The position numbers were made by a program, and so were the translations under genes. A stretch of 29,306 bases of DNA from a virus, in the IMG/VR virus record IMGVR_UViG_3300003841_000056, positions 1 through 29,306 of that record. One strand, written 5' to 3'. Positions 6,580-13,929 of the stretch are shown one piece after another. Under the pieces are notes generated by a model, which saw nothing but the letters and a program-made list of their open reading frames with translations, did not search any database and had not been told where the DNA came from. Numbering within the stretch: position 1 is the first letter of the stretch; every line of letters starts with the position of its first letter.

Positions 6580-6586
6580 ACATATT
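6558..6586 (+). promoter_or_regulatory. Possible weak rightward repressor promoter
   Basis: Plus strand TGGGCA (-35-like, 4/6) and CATATT (-10-like, 4/6) with a 17-bp spacer. The predicted start is near 6593, only about 3 nt before ATG 6596, so the repressor mRNA would be nearly leaderless. That matches the absence of a Shine-Dalgarno before this ATG and resembles lambda PRM. It overlaps the operator, which would make it self-regulated. Weak match. Confidence 0.35.
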
Positions 6587-6587
6587 T

Positions 6588-6593
6588 GTGGGC
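6588..6593 (+). promoter_or_regulatory. Third operator half-site at the repressor start
   Basis: GTGGGC repeated directly, 31 bp after the first arm of the main dyad and 2 nt before the repressor ATG. The flanking ...GTGGGCAT also repeats the first arm. This could serve repressor autoregulation. Confidence 0.45.
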
Positions 6594-6595
6594 AT

Positions 6596-7027
6596 ATGGA
6601 AGATTTTAAGGCGCGTCTCAAAGCCGAGCGCAAGCGGTTGGGGCTAAATCAGGAGAAGTTCGCTCAGCTTGGCGGTGTGACAAGAGATACCCAGCTCAAC
6701 TATGAAAGCGGCGCAAGGAAGCCAGATTCTGAGTATCTTCAGCGCATATCGGACGCAGGAATTGATGTGCTTTTCTTGTTCACCGGGACTCCATCGACGG
6801 CTACCCTTTCTGACGATGAAGCCGAGCTGTTAAATGGCTATCGCTCCCTGGATATTCGAACCAAGGCTCGGGTCCTTGGAGTAATCGAGGGTGCGACTAG
6901 TGCCAATGAGCCTCCGGCACCATCAAAGACAGGTCCTACTGTGACATTCCACGGCTCGGTCGGCCAGCAAATCACTGGCGACATTACGGCGCCACAAACC
7001 ATCAATGTAGGACGCAAAAAAAAGTAG
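6596..7027 (+). CDS. XRE-family phage repressor
   Basis: Lysogeny repressor. The 143-aa protein has an N-terminal helix-turn-helix (about 4-60: FKARLKAERKRLGLNQEKFA then GGVTRDTQLNYESGARKPDS), a linker helix (LSDDEAELLNGYRSLDIRTK) and a short tail. It has no S24 peptidase domain, so it is not a RecA-cleaved type. The tail has FHGSVGQQITGD ... TINV (about 118-138), repeated in variant form at the N terminus of the next gene. The frame is open back to 6524, but ATG 6596 begins the domain and lies 2 nt after an operator half-site. It is transcribed away from the leftward early promoter it is expected to repress. Confidence 0.9.
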   Translation: MEDFKARLKAERKRLGLNQEKFAQLGGVTRDTQLNYESGARKPDSEYLQRISDAGIDVLFLFTGTPSTATLSDDEAELLNGYRSLDIRTKARVLGVIEGATSANEPPAPSKTGPTVTFHGSVGQQITGDITAPQTINVGRKKK

Positions 7028-7072
7028 GCGTGGCATAGCACCATGTTATGCGGGGGCATGCATGGGGCTTTA

Positions 7073-7100
7073 GTGACAAAAGCAATTGAAATTGCAAAAT
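7073..7100 (+). promoter_or_regulatory. Possible promoter of the accessory genes
   Basis: GTGACA (5/6 to -35), 16-bp spacer, CAAAAT (4/6 to -10), about 20 nt before ATG 7121 in the AT-rich 93-bp gap. A perfect dyad GCAATT-GA-AATTGC (7082-7095) lies within the spacer, so the promoter could be regulated. Moderate match only. Confidence 0.35.
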
Positions 7101-7120
7101 AGAAAAAAGCTGGGTTTTAC

Positions 7121-7780
7121 ATGTCGGAAAAAAATGACTTCCATGGGGAAGTAGGACAGGCAGTAATAGGCGATGTGAATGAGGGCGCACGTCTTAGTAA
7201 TGTCGTAAACCTGCACCTGAATGAGTCCAAAAAGGAAGTGCAACGAATTACCGAATACCAACGAAGAAGAATCAAGGTACTGGTAAGGGAATGGTCCGCA
7301 ATTTGCGGCGATGAAGAAATCGAAATCTACAAGATTTTCATCGAGGATTTTGGAATCCGGTATTTCCGAGAACTGCCGATTGAGCACTACATGACAGTCA
7401 AAAAAACACTAGAAGATTGGATTGCTGCTGGCACCGATAAGGCCGGCGTGAAATCTTCTAGCGAGGTACCTTCTCCCTCTGTCTTACCCGTTCACGATCG
7501 CGCCGCCTGTGCAGCATGCACCGAAAAAGATGCGTCCTTCTCTCGCTCACAGCGAACCATATTTGCGCAGTGGATATTGGTTCTTGTCTTAGCGCTATCG
7601 TGCGCGTGGTTGCTATATCAAATGCCAGCGCCGGGCGATGTATCGGCGACCGATGTGCATTGCCTCTTCGAAGGTAAACCATATTCCGCTGGCAGCACGA
7701 TCAGGGCGGCCGGCGGCGTCTTGAAGGAGTGCATTGCCGCTACCGATGGACGGTCTGTAGGCTGGGCTAGGACGAAGTGA
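7121..7780 (+). CDS. Membrane protein with ORF6C-like domain (moron candidate)
   Basis: A 219-aa protein with four parts. Residues 6-31 (DFHGEVGQAVIGDVN...NVVNL) repeat the motif of the repressor tail. Residues 41-100 (ITEYQRRRIKVLVREW, then FGIRYFRELPIEHY) resemble the phage antirepressor ORF6C domain. After a CxxC (130-133) and basic linker comes one membrane span (about 147-167, WILVLVLALSCAWLLY). A short outer tail with Cys181 and Cys204 (CLFEGKPYSAGSTI...) is similar in pattern to DUF1496-like segments. It is AT-richer than the phage core and lies in the slot for lysogenic-conversion genes. I infer a superinfection-exclusion or repressor-partner role. No clear Shine-Dalgarno. Confidence 0.7.
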   Translation: MSEKNDFHGEVGQAVIGDVNEGARLSNVVNLHLNESKKEVQRITEYQRRRIKVLVREWSAICGDEEIEIYKIFIEDFGIRYFRELPIEHYMTVKKTLEDWIAAGTDKAGVKSSSEVPSPSVLPVHDRAACAACTEKDASFSRSQRTIFAQWILVLVLALSCAWLLYQMPAPGDVSATDVHCLFEGKPYSAGSTIRAAGGVLKECIAATDGRSVGWARTK

Positions 7781-7802
7781 TAGCACCGCTGAAGGGAATG
7801 GA

Positions 7803-8441
7803 ATGAATGCCGTAACGTGTTCGCAATGTGGATCAATCAGCCCATCTGAGCTTGCCTCCTCGATTGAGAGGCCGCCATGCATAGTTTGTGGCGCCACTGC
7901 GCTGCATATTGGTGTATCCATAGTCGAGTCAATCGCAATTTCGGAGACGGCTTCTGCGATGCTGATTCCCGGAAACCAGGCGCGAGATTGGAAAGCCCGT
8001 TGGGAGCAAATTCAACGCGAATTCACAGCTATTTCGACCCCAAATTTTGAGGTGATGAGCCGTGAATTAATTTTCGCCTGGCGTGATCGATTGCTTTCTT
8101 TTTTGATTGATACCTATCACCTCAAAGATGCTCTAAATGAGGCAGCGCCAGTCCTCGGAATGAAGCGCGAAACAATCGAGTCAGCACTCGAAAGTGATTT
8201 GAGACTAGCGCTATTGGCCGATATCGCCAATTTGGCCAAACACTTTAAACTGACCCGGAAGACTAAGAGCGGAATCATTCCAATTTTGGGGACCGCATCT
8301 GGCCGAGATAGTCTTACAGGTGATGGGTGGCTATTAGCTGTTGAAATTCATCATGGCGCGCGCACTCTTGATGGCCTTCAAGTCGCAAATGATGCCGTCG
8401 AGGCCTGGAATGAAAAGCTGATGATGTGGGGGCTGATTTAG
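7803..8441 (+). CDS. Zinc-ribbon accessory protein (212 aa), unknown function
   Basis: The N terminus carries two cysteine pairs (Cys6/Cys9 in CSQCG, Cys26/Cys29 in CIVCG) typical of a zinc ribbon. The rest is a helical domain with RDRLLSFLIDTYHLKDALNE and LRLALLADIANLAKHFKLTR. The 'ADIAN.AKH' core recalls uncharacterised phage and island proteins, but I cannot name a family. GAAGGGA precedes ATG 7803, 22 nt after the membrane-protein gene, so both are probably co-transcribed. Base composition is lower in GC than the neighbouring tail genes. Probably a lysogeny-expressed accessory or defence gene. It ends 8 bp from the convergent gene D, with no clear terminator between. Confidence 0.7.
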   Translation: MNAVTCSQCGSISPSELASSIERPPCIVCGATALHIGVSIVESIAISETASAMLIPGNQARDWKARWEQIQREFTAISTPNFEVMSRELIFAWRDRLLSFLIDTYHLKDALNEAAPVLGMKRETIESALESDLRLALLADIANLAKHFKLTRKTKSGIIPILGTASGRDSLTGDGWLLAVEIHHGARTLDGLQVANDAVEAWNEKLMMWGLI

Positions 8442-8449
8442 TACGGACG

Positions 8450-9679
8450 CTAGTCAGCATTATTCTCTGCGATGATGTCGCGTACCTCTTTGATTTTCGC
8501 CCACTCCAACGCGGCGGCGCGAGCGGCACTTTGCTTGGTGGCATAGGTCCGTTTCAGTGTCTTGGCATTGTCGGCCTTGCCTGCCAGCTCGGTGCCCTTG
8601 CTGTTTTTCTTTTTTGCCTTGTCATACCACTCCGCCTTTACGCCCGTGATGCCTTCTTCAGGATCGTGATCCAGCTCGCGCTCGGTATCGGCTTGCTCCG
8701 ATTTGGTTTCGAACTCGATGCGCGTCGTAAAGCCACCGCCGCTGATCGAGTGCGTGACGGTCTTCGATAGCCATTCCGTGGCGTCGATATCTGGCTTGAA
8801 TCCCGAGACCACGACAGGCGATTGCGGCATGATGCTGGCATCGCCAAGCGCAAGCTGCATTTCGAAGGTGGCCAGGCCGCGCTCAATGCGCTGCCACTCC
8901 GCTGCCGCCGCTGTGCGTGCATCGGCCTCATTCGCAAAGGTGGTGCGCAAGCGCTTGCTGTTGCCGGCCTGGCCAGCGACGACGCTGCGGCGCCGGCCAT
9001 ATTTCTCATCCATCCAGAAGGCGCGCACGCCGCTATAGGCATCCGATTCCGAGCTGTGATATCGATGCTGGTCCCCCAGCGCACGGACCACCTTGACCAC
9101 CGGCAGGGGCTTGCCGCTGGCGGTGCGGCTCTCATTGATCGGCATGAAAAGCAGCGTGTCATTCTTCACCGTGGCCACGGCATCATATTTCTTGCCCAGG
9201 CGGCGCAGCAGCGCCGAATCACTTTCGTGCGTCTGGTCAAGGTGCTTGATGGCGATGCCGCGCAGGCCGGCCGAGATGCCGGACGCCAGGCCATTGCCGG
9301 CGGCGATGGCATCCACTACCGCGCCGAGCGTGGTCTCATGGAAACTGCGGTCACGCTGCTGGCGAAACGCGTCAATCATGCTGGCCGACCTGGCGCGGAT
9401 GGTGAGCCGATCCGGTGCGCCGCTGTGCTCCACCTCGGAGACCACGAACGCGCCCTTGTCCACCAGGGGCGAGCCCAGCCAGCCGAGCGCAAAATTCAGC
9501 TTGGCACCCTTGGGCGGGATCTTCAGCTTGCCGTCAGAGTCGTCCAGTTCGATGTCCAGTTGATCCGCCTCGTCGCCCCGGCATTCGCGCAGAGTGATGC
9601 TCATGAGCCTGTCCGAGACCGGGCGGCTGATGTCCTTGTCCTCGATGACGATGCGGAAGGCTGGTGCGATTGTGGTCAT
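8450..9679 (-). CDS. D: Tail hub protein, P2 gpD-like (late control D)
   Basis: Baseplate/tail hub that links the tail tube to the spike; homologous in fold to T4 gp27/VgrG. At 409 aa it is close to P2 gpD (about 387). The N-terminal hub domain (PAFRIVIEDKDISRPVSDRL, LTLRECRGDEADQLDIELDD) and the middle HESDSALLRRLGKKYDAVAT segment are characteristic. The C terminus has two repeats ending AKTLKRTYATKQSAARAAAL and RLRTTFANEADARTAAAAEW. Last gene of the tail operon, ATGA overlap with U. It converges on the accessory cassette. Confidence 0.93.
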   Translation of the reverse strand: MTTIAPAFRIVIEDKDISRPVSDRLMSITLRECRGDEADQLDIELDDSDGKLKIPPKGAKLNFALGWLGSPLVDKGAFVVSEVEHSGAPDRLTIRARSASMIDAFRQQRDRSFHETTLGAVVDAIAAGNGLASGISAGLRGIAIKHLDQTHESDSALLRRLGKKYDAVATVKNDTLLFMPINESRTASGKPLPVVKVVRALGDQHRYHSSESDAYSGVRAFWMDEKYGRRRSVVAGQAGNSKRLRTTFANEADARTAAAAEWQRIERGLATFEMQLALGDASIMPQSPVVVSGFKPDIDATEWLSKTVTHSISGGGFTTRIEFETKSEQADTERELDHDPEEGITGVKAEWYDKAKKKNSKGTELAGKADNAKTLKRTYATKQSAARAAALEWAKIKEVRDIIAENNAD

Positions 9680-10227
9680 TGGCCGGCCCCGCCGATCTTA
9701 CCGGCGATGCCGCCGACCGTACTCTTGACGCCATCGATGGCGCTGCCGACCACATCGCGCGCCTTGTCGGCGATGCTGTTCGTCAGGCCATCGATGTCGA
9801 CCATATTGCGCAGATCCGAGATATCGCCCAGGCCCAGCGACGACAGCACACTATCGTCGGTGCGCTTCAATTTGATGGTGAATTCGATGCGCTTGGCATC
9901 GCCGTCGCCATCCAGCACCGTGCGTCCTTCGTCCATGCTCTCGATGACGTAGGAGCCATAGATGCGCCCCGTTCCCTGGATCAGGAACCAGCTCTTGCCA
10001 GTATCGGCCATCAGGCGCAGGGCATCCAACGAGAACGCGCTACCGGTCAGCTCCGGCGCAATCCATCCCGACAGGGTGATGGCGTCATCCCCCTTGCCGG
10101 TGTACTGCAGCGCATCGCGCCGGCCCACGCGCGAATTGGCCGCGAACTTCCATTGCGTCTGCCGCTGCAGCTCCTGATAGGCCAGCGTGGGCAGGCTGAA
10201 GACGAACATTCCCAAGACCATCATCAT
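9676..10227 (-). CDS. U: Tail protein, P2 gpU-like
   Basis: Tail completion protein needed for myophage tail assembly. The 183-aa product (P2 gpU about 159) has MFVFSLPTLAYQELQRQTQW near the start and GSYVIESMDEGRTVLDGDGD, both gpU hallmarks. The C terminus is a Gly/Ala tail (VKSTVGGIAGKIGGAGQ). AAGGAAAAAA precedes ATG 10227; ATGs at 10224 and 10221 are in frame, so the exact start is open by two codons. Lies 10 nt after T and overlaps D. Confidence 0.9.
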   Translation of the reverse strand: MMMVLGMFVFSLPTLAYQELQRQTQWKFAANSRVGRRDALQYTGKGDDAITLSGWIAPELTGSAFSLDALRLMADTGKSWFLIQGTGRIYGSYVIESMDEGRTVLDGDGDAKRIEFTIKLKRTDDSVLSSLGLGDISDLRNMVDIDGLTNSIADKARDVVGSAIDGVKSTVGGIAGKIGGAGQ

Positions 10228-10237
10228 GATTTTTTCC

Positions 10238-12862
10238 TTAATCCCAATCGGCGAGGTTCGAGCGTTGGCGTGACGCCTTCATGCGGTCGCGGCGGTCCAG
10301 CTCGGCGGCCACCGCACGGGCGATGGCCTGCTCATCCATGCCGGGCGCAGGCTGGATGATGATCTGCACGGTGTCGCCCTGGTAGACGACGGGCTGTGCG
10401 CTGCCGGCGCTGATTGGCGGGCGGCTATCGAAGGCCATCGCCGGCATGCTGCTCGCGCCAATGGCCACGGCCGCGCCGGCGCTGGCCAGCTTGCCGGCCA
10501 GGTTGCTGACAGTAGACAGCGGCCCGTCCTGGCCACGATTCAAGCCCACCGCCAGGCCCTGCATCGTGTAGTCGCCCAGCTCGGCAAAGACACGGCTCGG
10601 GCTATGGATGTCGAGCTTTTCCTTGAACCAGCCTATGACACTGGCGCCGGCGCCCAGCACGGCATCCTTGACTGCGCCTAGCCCGCTGGTGATGCCATTG
10701 ACCAGGCCGCGCAGGATCATGGCGCCGAACTCGGTAAATTTGGCTGGCAGCTCGATGCCGAACCAGCCTAGTACGGCGGCAAAGGCCTGGTAGAACAGTC
10801 CTGCCGGTGACCAATTCACGATCAACGCGGCCACCCCGGCCAGGCCGCCCGAGAAGGCGCCGCGCACCTGCTGCCACAGGTTGCCGAAGAATCCGGCGAT
10901 CGGTTCCCAATTCCGGTACAGCAGATAGGCGGCAGCGGCAATGGCGGTCACCGCCAGGCCAATCGGGTTCATCAGGAACACCCGCCCCAGCCACATGAAG
11001 ACGGTCCCGATTCCGCGCAGGATCGGCATGAGCAAGTTGCCCTGCAGGCTGATCTTGGCGAACAGGACATGCAGCATCGCATACGGACCGATGACAGAGG
11101 CCAGGGCCAGCATCAGCGGCCCCATCACCACCATGATGGCGGCGATGGCGGACAATCCCACGATCATGGCCTTGGCGGTGGCCGGATTGCGCTCCATGAA
11201 GCCGGTGAGCGATTGGACAGCATTGGTAGCCATCTGCAGCCCGGAGGCGTAGAGCGGCAAGATCTTGGTGCCCAGCTCCAGTTTCAAATCGGCCACCTTG
11301 GCCAGGGTTTCCAGTTCCTTGCCGCTGGCCGTGTCGCGCCCGAGCTTGTCGAGTTCGTCGATATTGGCGGCGCCCCGGTTCAATTTCTCGTTCTTGTGGA
11401 TCTGCGCGCGCTGCTGGTACATGGTGGAGAAGAGCTGCGCGGCCGTGCGGTTCGAGAAGATCCCGCCGATAGCATCGAGGATGCCTTTTTCGTCAGTGAT
11501 GCCCTTGCTGGCCAGTTGCGGCAACAGAACCTTTTCCATCCACTCGAATTGGTTCTCGCGGAACAGGTCCGCGCCCTTGAGGGCGCCAGGATTCAGAAAC
11601 GAAACCTGGCCAGCCTTGTCATGCTTGACCTTGGACTGGTCGCCGATCAGGCCCAGGTCCGCCAGCATGCCGATAGAACGCTTGGTGGTGCGGCCCTGGT
11701 AGAGGTTCTGGTAAGCACTCATCATCGAGGTACCGACCCGGTTGCCGCCCATTTCCTGCACCAGGGATTCCATCTGGTAATAGAAGGATTCGTCCTTGAG
11801 CCCCTTTGCCGCGATACCGCCGGTCTTGATCAGATTCAGCCACTCACCGGGGCCGACCCGGCCACCGGTGGCGGTCAACACCTGCTGCACCATGTTGGCC
11901 TGCTTGGAGAACGTGCCAATGTCCTTGGTGCCGTTGCGCATTTCGATGACCTTCAGCATGTCCATGAACTTGCGTTCATTCTCGGCGCCCTCGGCCTCCC
12001 CATAGAAGGCGTGATTGCCGAATTTCATCTTGGCCATCATGGGCGCGACCATCTCGGCGTGGTGCGTATCACCAAAGGCCGTGATGCCGTCGCGCAGCAA
12101 TTGCAGGTTGTCGAGCTGGCTGGTGCCGTAGGTCTTCATGTCGCGCGCGAACTTGATCGCCTCGGCGGTGGCGGCCGGTCCCAGGCCGAGCGCGCGCACG
12201 CGGCCGTTCTCGGTCTCGTAGTGCTTGGCCTCTTTCAGGCCGGCCAGTACCGGCACGCCCATGGCGGCGCCGCTGGCCGTGGCGCCCACGCCGGCCGCTG
12301 CCAGGCCGCCGGCGGTGCTGCGCAGCTTGTCGGCGCGCTGGCGGGCATTGGCCATGACCTGCTGCTGACGATGGCTGGCGGCCAGCTTCTTCTGCTGGTC
12401 GGCCAATTCGGCATTGGTGGCGGCGATGCTGTTCTTGAGCCAGGTCTGTGCATTGGCGAGCTGGCGCGAGCCGATACCTGCATCGGCCAGACGCTCGCGC
12501 AGGGCACGATACTGCGTGCCTTGCCGCTCGCTGGCGTCCTGCAGCGACTTGACACTGCGCACCGCCGCATTGAATTCGCGCGTCAGAGCCCGGGTCGGAT
12601 TCTCGGTGGCCTTCATCCTGGCTGCCAGCTCGGCGACACGCTGCTGCGCGGTGGCCAATTCGGCATTCGTCTTGCGCATGCCCTGGTGCAGCTCGCGCAG
12701 GCCGTTGAGGTCGCTCTGCTGCTTGTTCAGATCGCGCAGGCGGTCGCTGGTGTCCTTCAGTGCCTTGCCGGTGTCACGGGCGCCGCCGGCGATCTTCTTC
12801 AGCGGGGCGGTGATTTTCTCCATCATGGAGAAGACCACCTGCATTTTCAGTTCATTTGCCAT
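10238..12862 (-). CDS. T: Tail tape measure protein, P2 gpT-like
   Basis: Sets tail length and is ejected through the tube. The 874-aa protein (P2 gpT about 815) begins with a long coiled coil (about 15-180, rich in Gln/Arg/Ala). A lysozyme-free middle follows, then strong hydrophobic segments (AMIVGLSAIAAIMVVMGPLM; GLAVTAIAAAAYLLYRNW) as usual for tape measures. The late KLDIHSPSRVFAELGDYTM motif is a common tape-measure signature. It starts immediately after the E' stop with GGGGCAGAG upstream. The large antisense ORF across it is a GC-composition shadow. Confidence 0.95.
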   Translation of the reverse strand: MANELKMQVVFSMMEKITAPLKKIAGGARDTGKALKDTSDRLRDLNKQQSDLNGLRELHQGMRKTNAELATAQQRVAELAARMKATENPTRALTREFNAAVRSVKSLQDASERQGTQYRALRERLADAGIGSRQLANAQTWLKNSIAATNAELADQQKKLAASHRQQQVMANARQRADKLRSTAGGLAAAGVGATASGAAMGVPVLAGLKEAKHYETENGRVRALGLGPAATAEAIKFARDMKTYGTSQLDNLQLLRDGITAFGDTHHAEMVAPMMAKMKFGNHAFYGEAEGAENERKFMDMLKVIEMRNGTKDIGTFSKQANMVQQVLTATGGRVGPGEWLNLIKTGGIAAKGLKDESFYYQMESLVQEMGGNRVGTSMMSAYQNLYQGRTTKRSIGMLADLGLIGDQSKVKHDKAGQVSFLNPGALKGADLFRENQFEWMEKVLLPQLASKGITDEKGILDAIGGIFSNRTAAQLFSTMYQQRAQIHKNEKLNRGAANIDELDKLGRDTASGKELETLAKVADLKLELGTKILPLYASGLQMATNAVQSLTGFMERNPATAKAMIVGLSAIAAIMVVMGPLMLALASVIGPYAMLHVLFAKISLQGNLLMPILRGIGTVFMWLGRVFLMNPIGLAVTAIAAAAYLLYRNWEPIAGFFGNLWQQVRGAFSGGLAGVAALIVNWSPAGLFYQAFAAVLGWFGIELPAKFTEFGAMILRGLVNGITSGLGAVKDAVLGAGASVIGWFKEKLDIHSPSRVFAELGDYTMQGLAVGLNRGQDGPLSTVSNLAGKLASAGAAVAIGASSMPAMAFDSRPPISAGSAQPVVYQGDTVQIIIQPAPGMDEQAIARAVAAELDRRDRMKASRQRSNLADWD

Positions 12863-13302
12863 TTACTCTGCCCCGCTTCGCACTCGGGCGCGCTCGCGCC
12901 ACTTCATGAGGTCTGCCAGTTCCAGGTCGTCCATCGCGGCCGGTTGCCAGTGGAACACCGTCGCGATGTCGGCCATGGCGTCTTCTACTTCGATTGGGAG
13001 ACCAAGGCTCGGTCCGCCTTCGGTGCCAAAAAAACCGAGACCTCCATGCCGCACTTGATCAGGTCGGCCGGATCCATGGCGGCGACATCAAACTGCGTCA
13101 AGGCGGGTTCGCTGATGCGCGGCAGCACCACCTGCAGGGCGCTCACGTTCATATTCATGAGGTCCATCAGGCTGACGCCACGCAGGGCGCCGGACTTGGG
13201 GCGGCGCAAGGTCAGCTCGGTGATTTGGGTATTGCCGCGCGTCAGCGGTTCGTCCAGCTCGATAACGACGGATTCGATTTTGGGAGCGGTTGCGGTGGTC
13301 AT
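12863..13302 (-). CDS. E+E': Tail chaperone E+E' made by -1 frameshift
   Basis: Second product of the tail-chaperone pair that guards the tape measure. Ribosomes start at gpE, read to codon 92 (TTG), slip back one base on T-TTT-TTG and continue in the E' frame (GTEGGPSLGLPIEVEDAMAD ... RVRSGAE). This gives about 146 aa, against 142 in P2. The E' frame contains an in-frame ATG at 13054 but no good ribosome site, as in P2, so it is probably made only by frameshift. It ends at the gene T start. Confidence 0.85.
12985..13302 (-). CDS. E: Tail assembly chaperone, P2 gpE-like
   Basis: Zero-frame product of the chaperone pair, 105 aa (P2 gpE about 91). It has the family pattern VIELDEPLTRGNTQITELTL followed by LRGVSLMDLMNMNVSALQVV. 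AAGGA precedes ATG 13302. The ratio of gpE to E+E' is set by frameshifting at 13027-13033. Binds the tape measure during tail assembly and is not part of the finished particle, from knowledge of the family. Confidence 0.92.
   Translation of the reverse strand: MTTATAPKIESVVIELDEPLTRGNTQITELTLRRPKSGALRGVSLMDLMNMNVSALQVVLPRISEPALTQFDVAAMDPADLIKCGMEVSVFLAPKADRALVSQSK
13027..13033 (-). other. Programmed -1 frameshift slippery site
   Basis: Minus strand T-TTT-TTG, split in the gpE frame as (GT)T TTT TTG, codons 90-92. This is the same heptamer used by P2. It lies within a run of seven T. Only a weak stem (GACC/GGTC) follows, so the site itself must carry most of the signal. The overlapping E' frame is -1, as required. 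Confidence 0.88.
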
Positions 13303-13336
13303 GTTGTGTCCTTATCAGATTGGAAATTGGGGAAGG

Positions 13337-13357
13337 CAGGCGGCGGGTGACCGCCTG
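13337..13357. repeat. Hairpin between FII and E
   Basis: CAGGCGG-7 nt-CCGCCTG, a perfect 7-bp stem in the 59-bp gap between the FII stop and the E start. No U-tract follows on the minus strand. It may protect the 3' end of the abundant tube mRNA or lower transcription into E. Confidence 0.5.
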
Positions 13358-13361
13358 GCCA

Positions 13362-13871
13362 TTACAGGCCGATGGCCTTGCGAATGTCGGCGCGGCGGTC
13401 TTCGCCGCCAACGATCTCAATGCCGTTCATGAAGTCGAAATCGAAGATCACCTCGTTATCGATGGTGAGCTTGTAGGCGCTCAGGGGCATGCTGAACTTG
13501 TGCGAGGTGTCGTCGCTCGCCTTGGCATTGCCCATATCGATTTCCTTGTAACGGCCACGCACCGTGACTTCGACGGCTTGCACAGCCGCATCATCATCGC
13601 TCTGATAGGCGCCCGCAAAGCGCAATTGCACGGCGCCGTGCGACTTGGCCGCGTATTGCTTCAATGCTTCCTTGACCAGGCCGCCGGCGGTCCATTCCAG
13701 TTGCATGGCCTCCTGGCCCAGGTCCACCGAGACCGGCGCGGACATGCCGGCGGCGCGGTATTCCTCCATCTTGCGCGACAGCTTCGGCAAGGTCACTTCG
13801 GTGGCGCGGCCGGCATAGCTGATGCCGTTCTCGAACAGGTTGAAATCCTTCAGTTTGCTGGGCATGCCCAT
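13362..13871 (-). CDS. FII: Major tail tube protein, P2 gpFII-like
   Basis: Forms the inner tail tube. The 169-aa protein (P2 FII about 172) begins MGMPSKLKDFNLFENGISYA and contains EVTLPKLSRKMEEYRAAGMS, both typical of FII. It has no cysteines, as expected of a tube subunit. AGGAG lies about 7 nt before ATG 13871. It follows FI after a 58-bp gap that holds a GC hairpin and precedes the chaperone E. Confidence 0.94.
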   Translation of the reverse strand: MGMPSKLKDFNLFENGISYAGRATEVTLPKLSRKMEEYRAAGMSAPVSVDLGQEAMQLEWTAGGLVKEALKQYAAKSHGAVQLRFAGAYQSDDDAAVQAVEVTVRGRYKEIDMGNAKASDDTSHKFSMPLSAYKLTIDNEVIFDFDFMNGIEIVGGEDRRADIRKAIGL

Positions 13872-13900
13872 GTCTTGCTCCTATGAATTGGGTTCGGTCA

Positions 13901-13923
13901 GGCGGCCAGCCGAGCCGGCCGCC
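13901..13923. repeat. Hairpin between FI and FII
   Basis: GGCGGCC-9 nt-GGCCGCC, a perfect 7-bp GC stem immediately after the FI stop. There is no U-tract. With the similar stem after FII it brackets the most highly expressed tail genes. Confidence 0.5.
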
Positions 13924-13929
13924 CATCCA

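Noticed and set aside
6524-6595. N-terminal extension of the XRE repressor
   Set aside because: Would read through the operator and the early promoter; the helix-turn-helix domain begins at ATG 6596.
8442-8449. Bidirectional terminator between the zinc-ribbon gene and D
   Set aside because: Only 8 bp separate the convergent stops and no stem with flanking T/A tracts is visible.
11069-13432. 787-codon ORF on the plus strand across gene T and E
   Set aside because: It is antisense to well-supported T, E+E' and FII sequences. Long antisense ORFs are expected in GC-rich genes, and the product has no recognisable motif.
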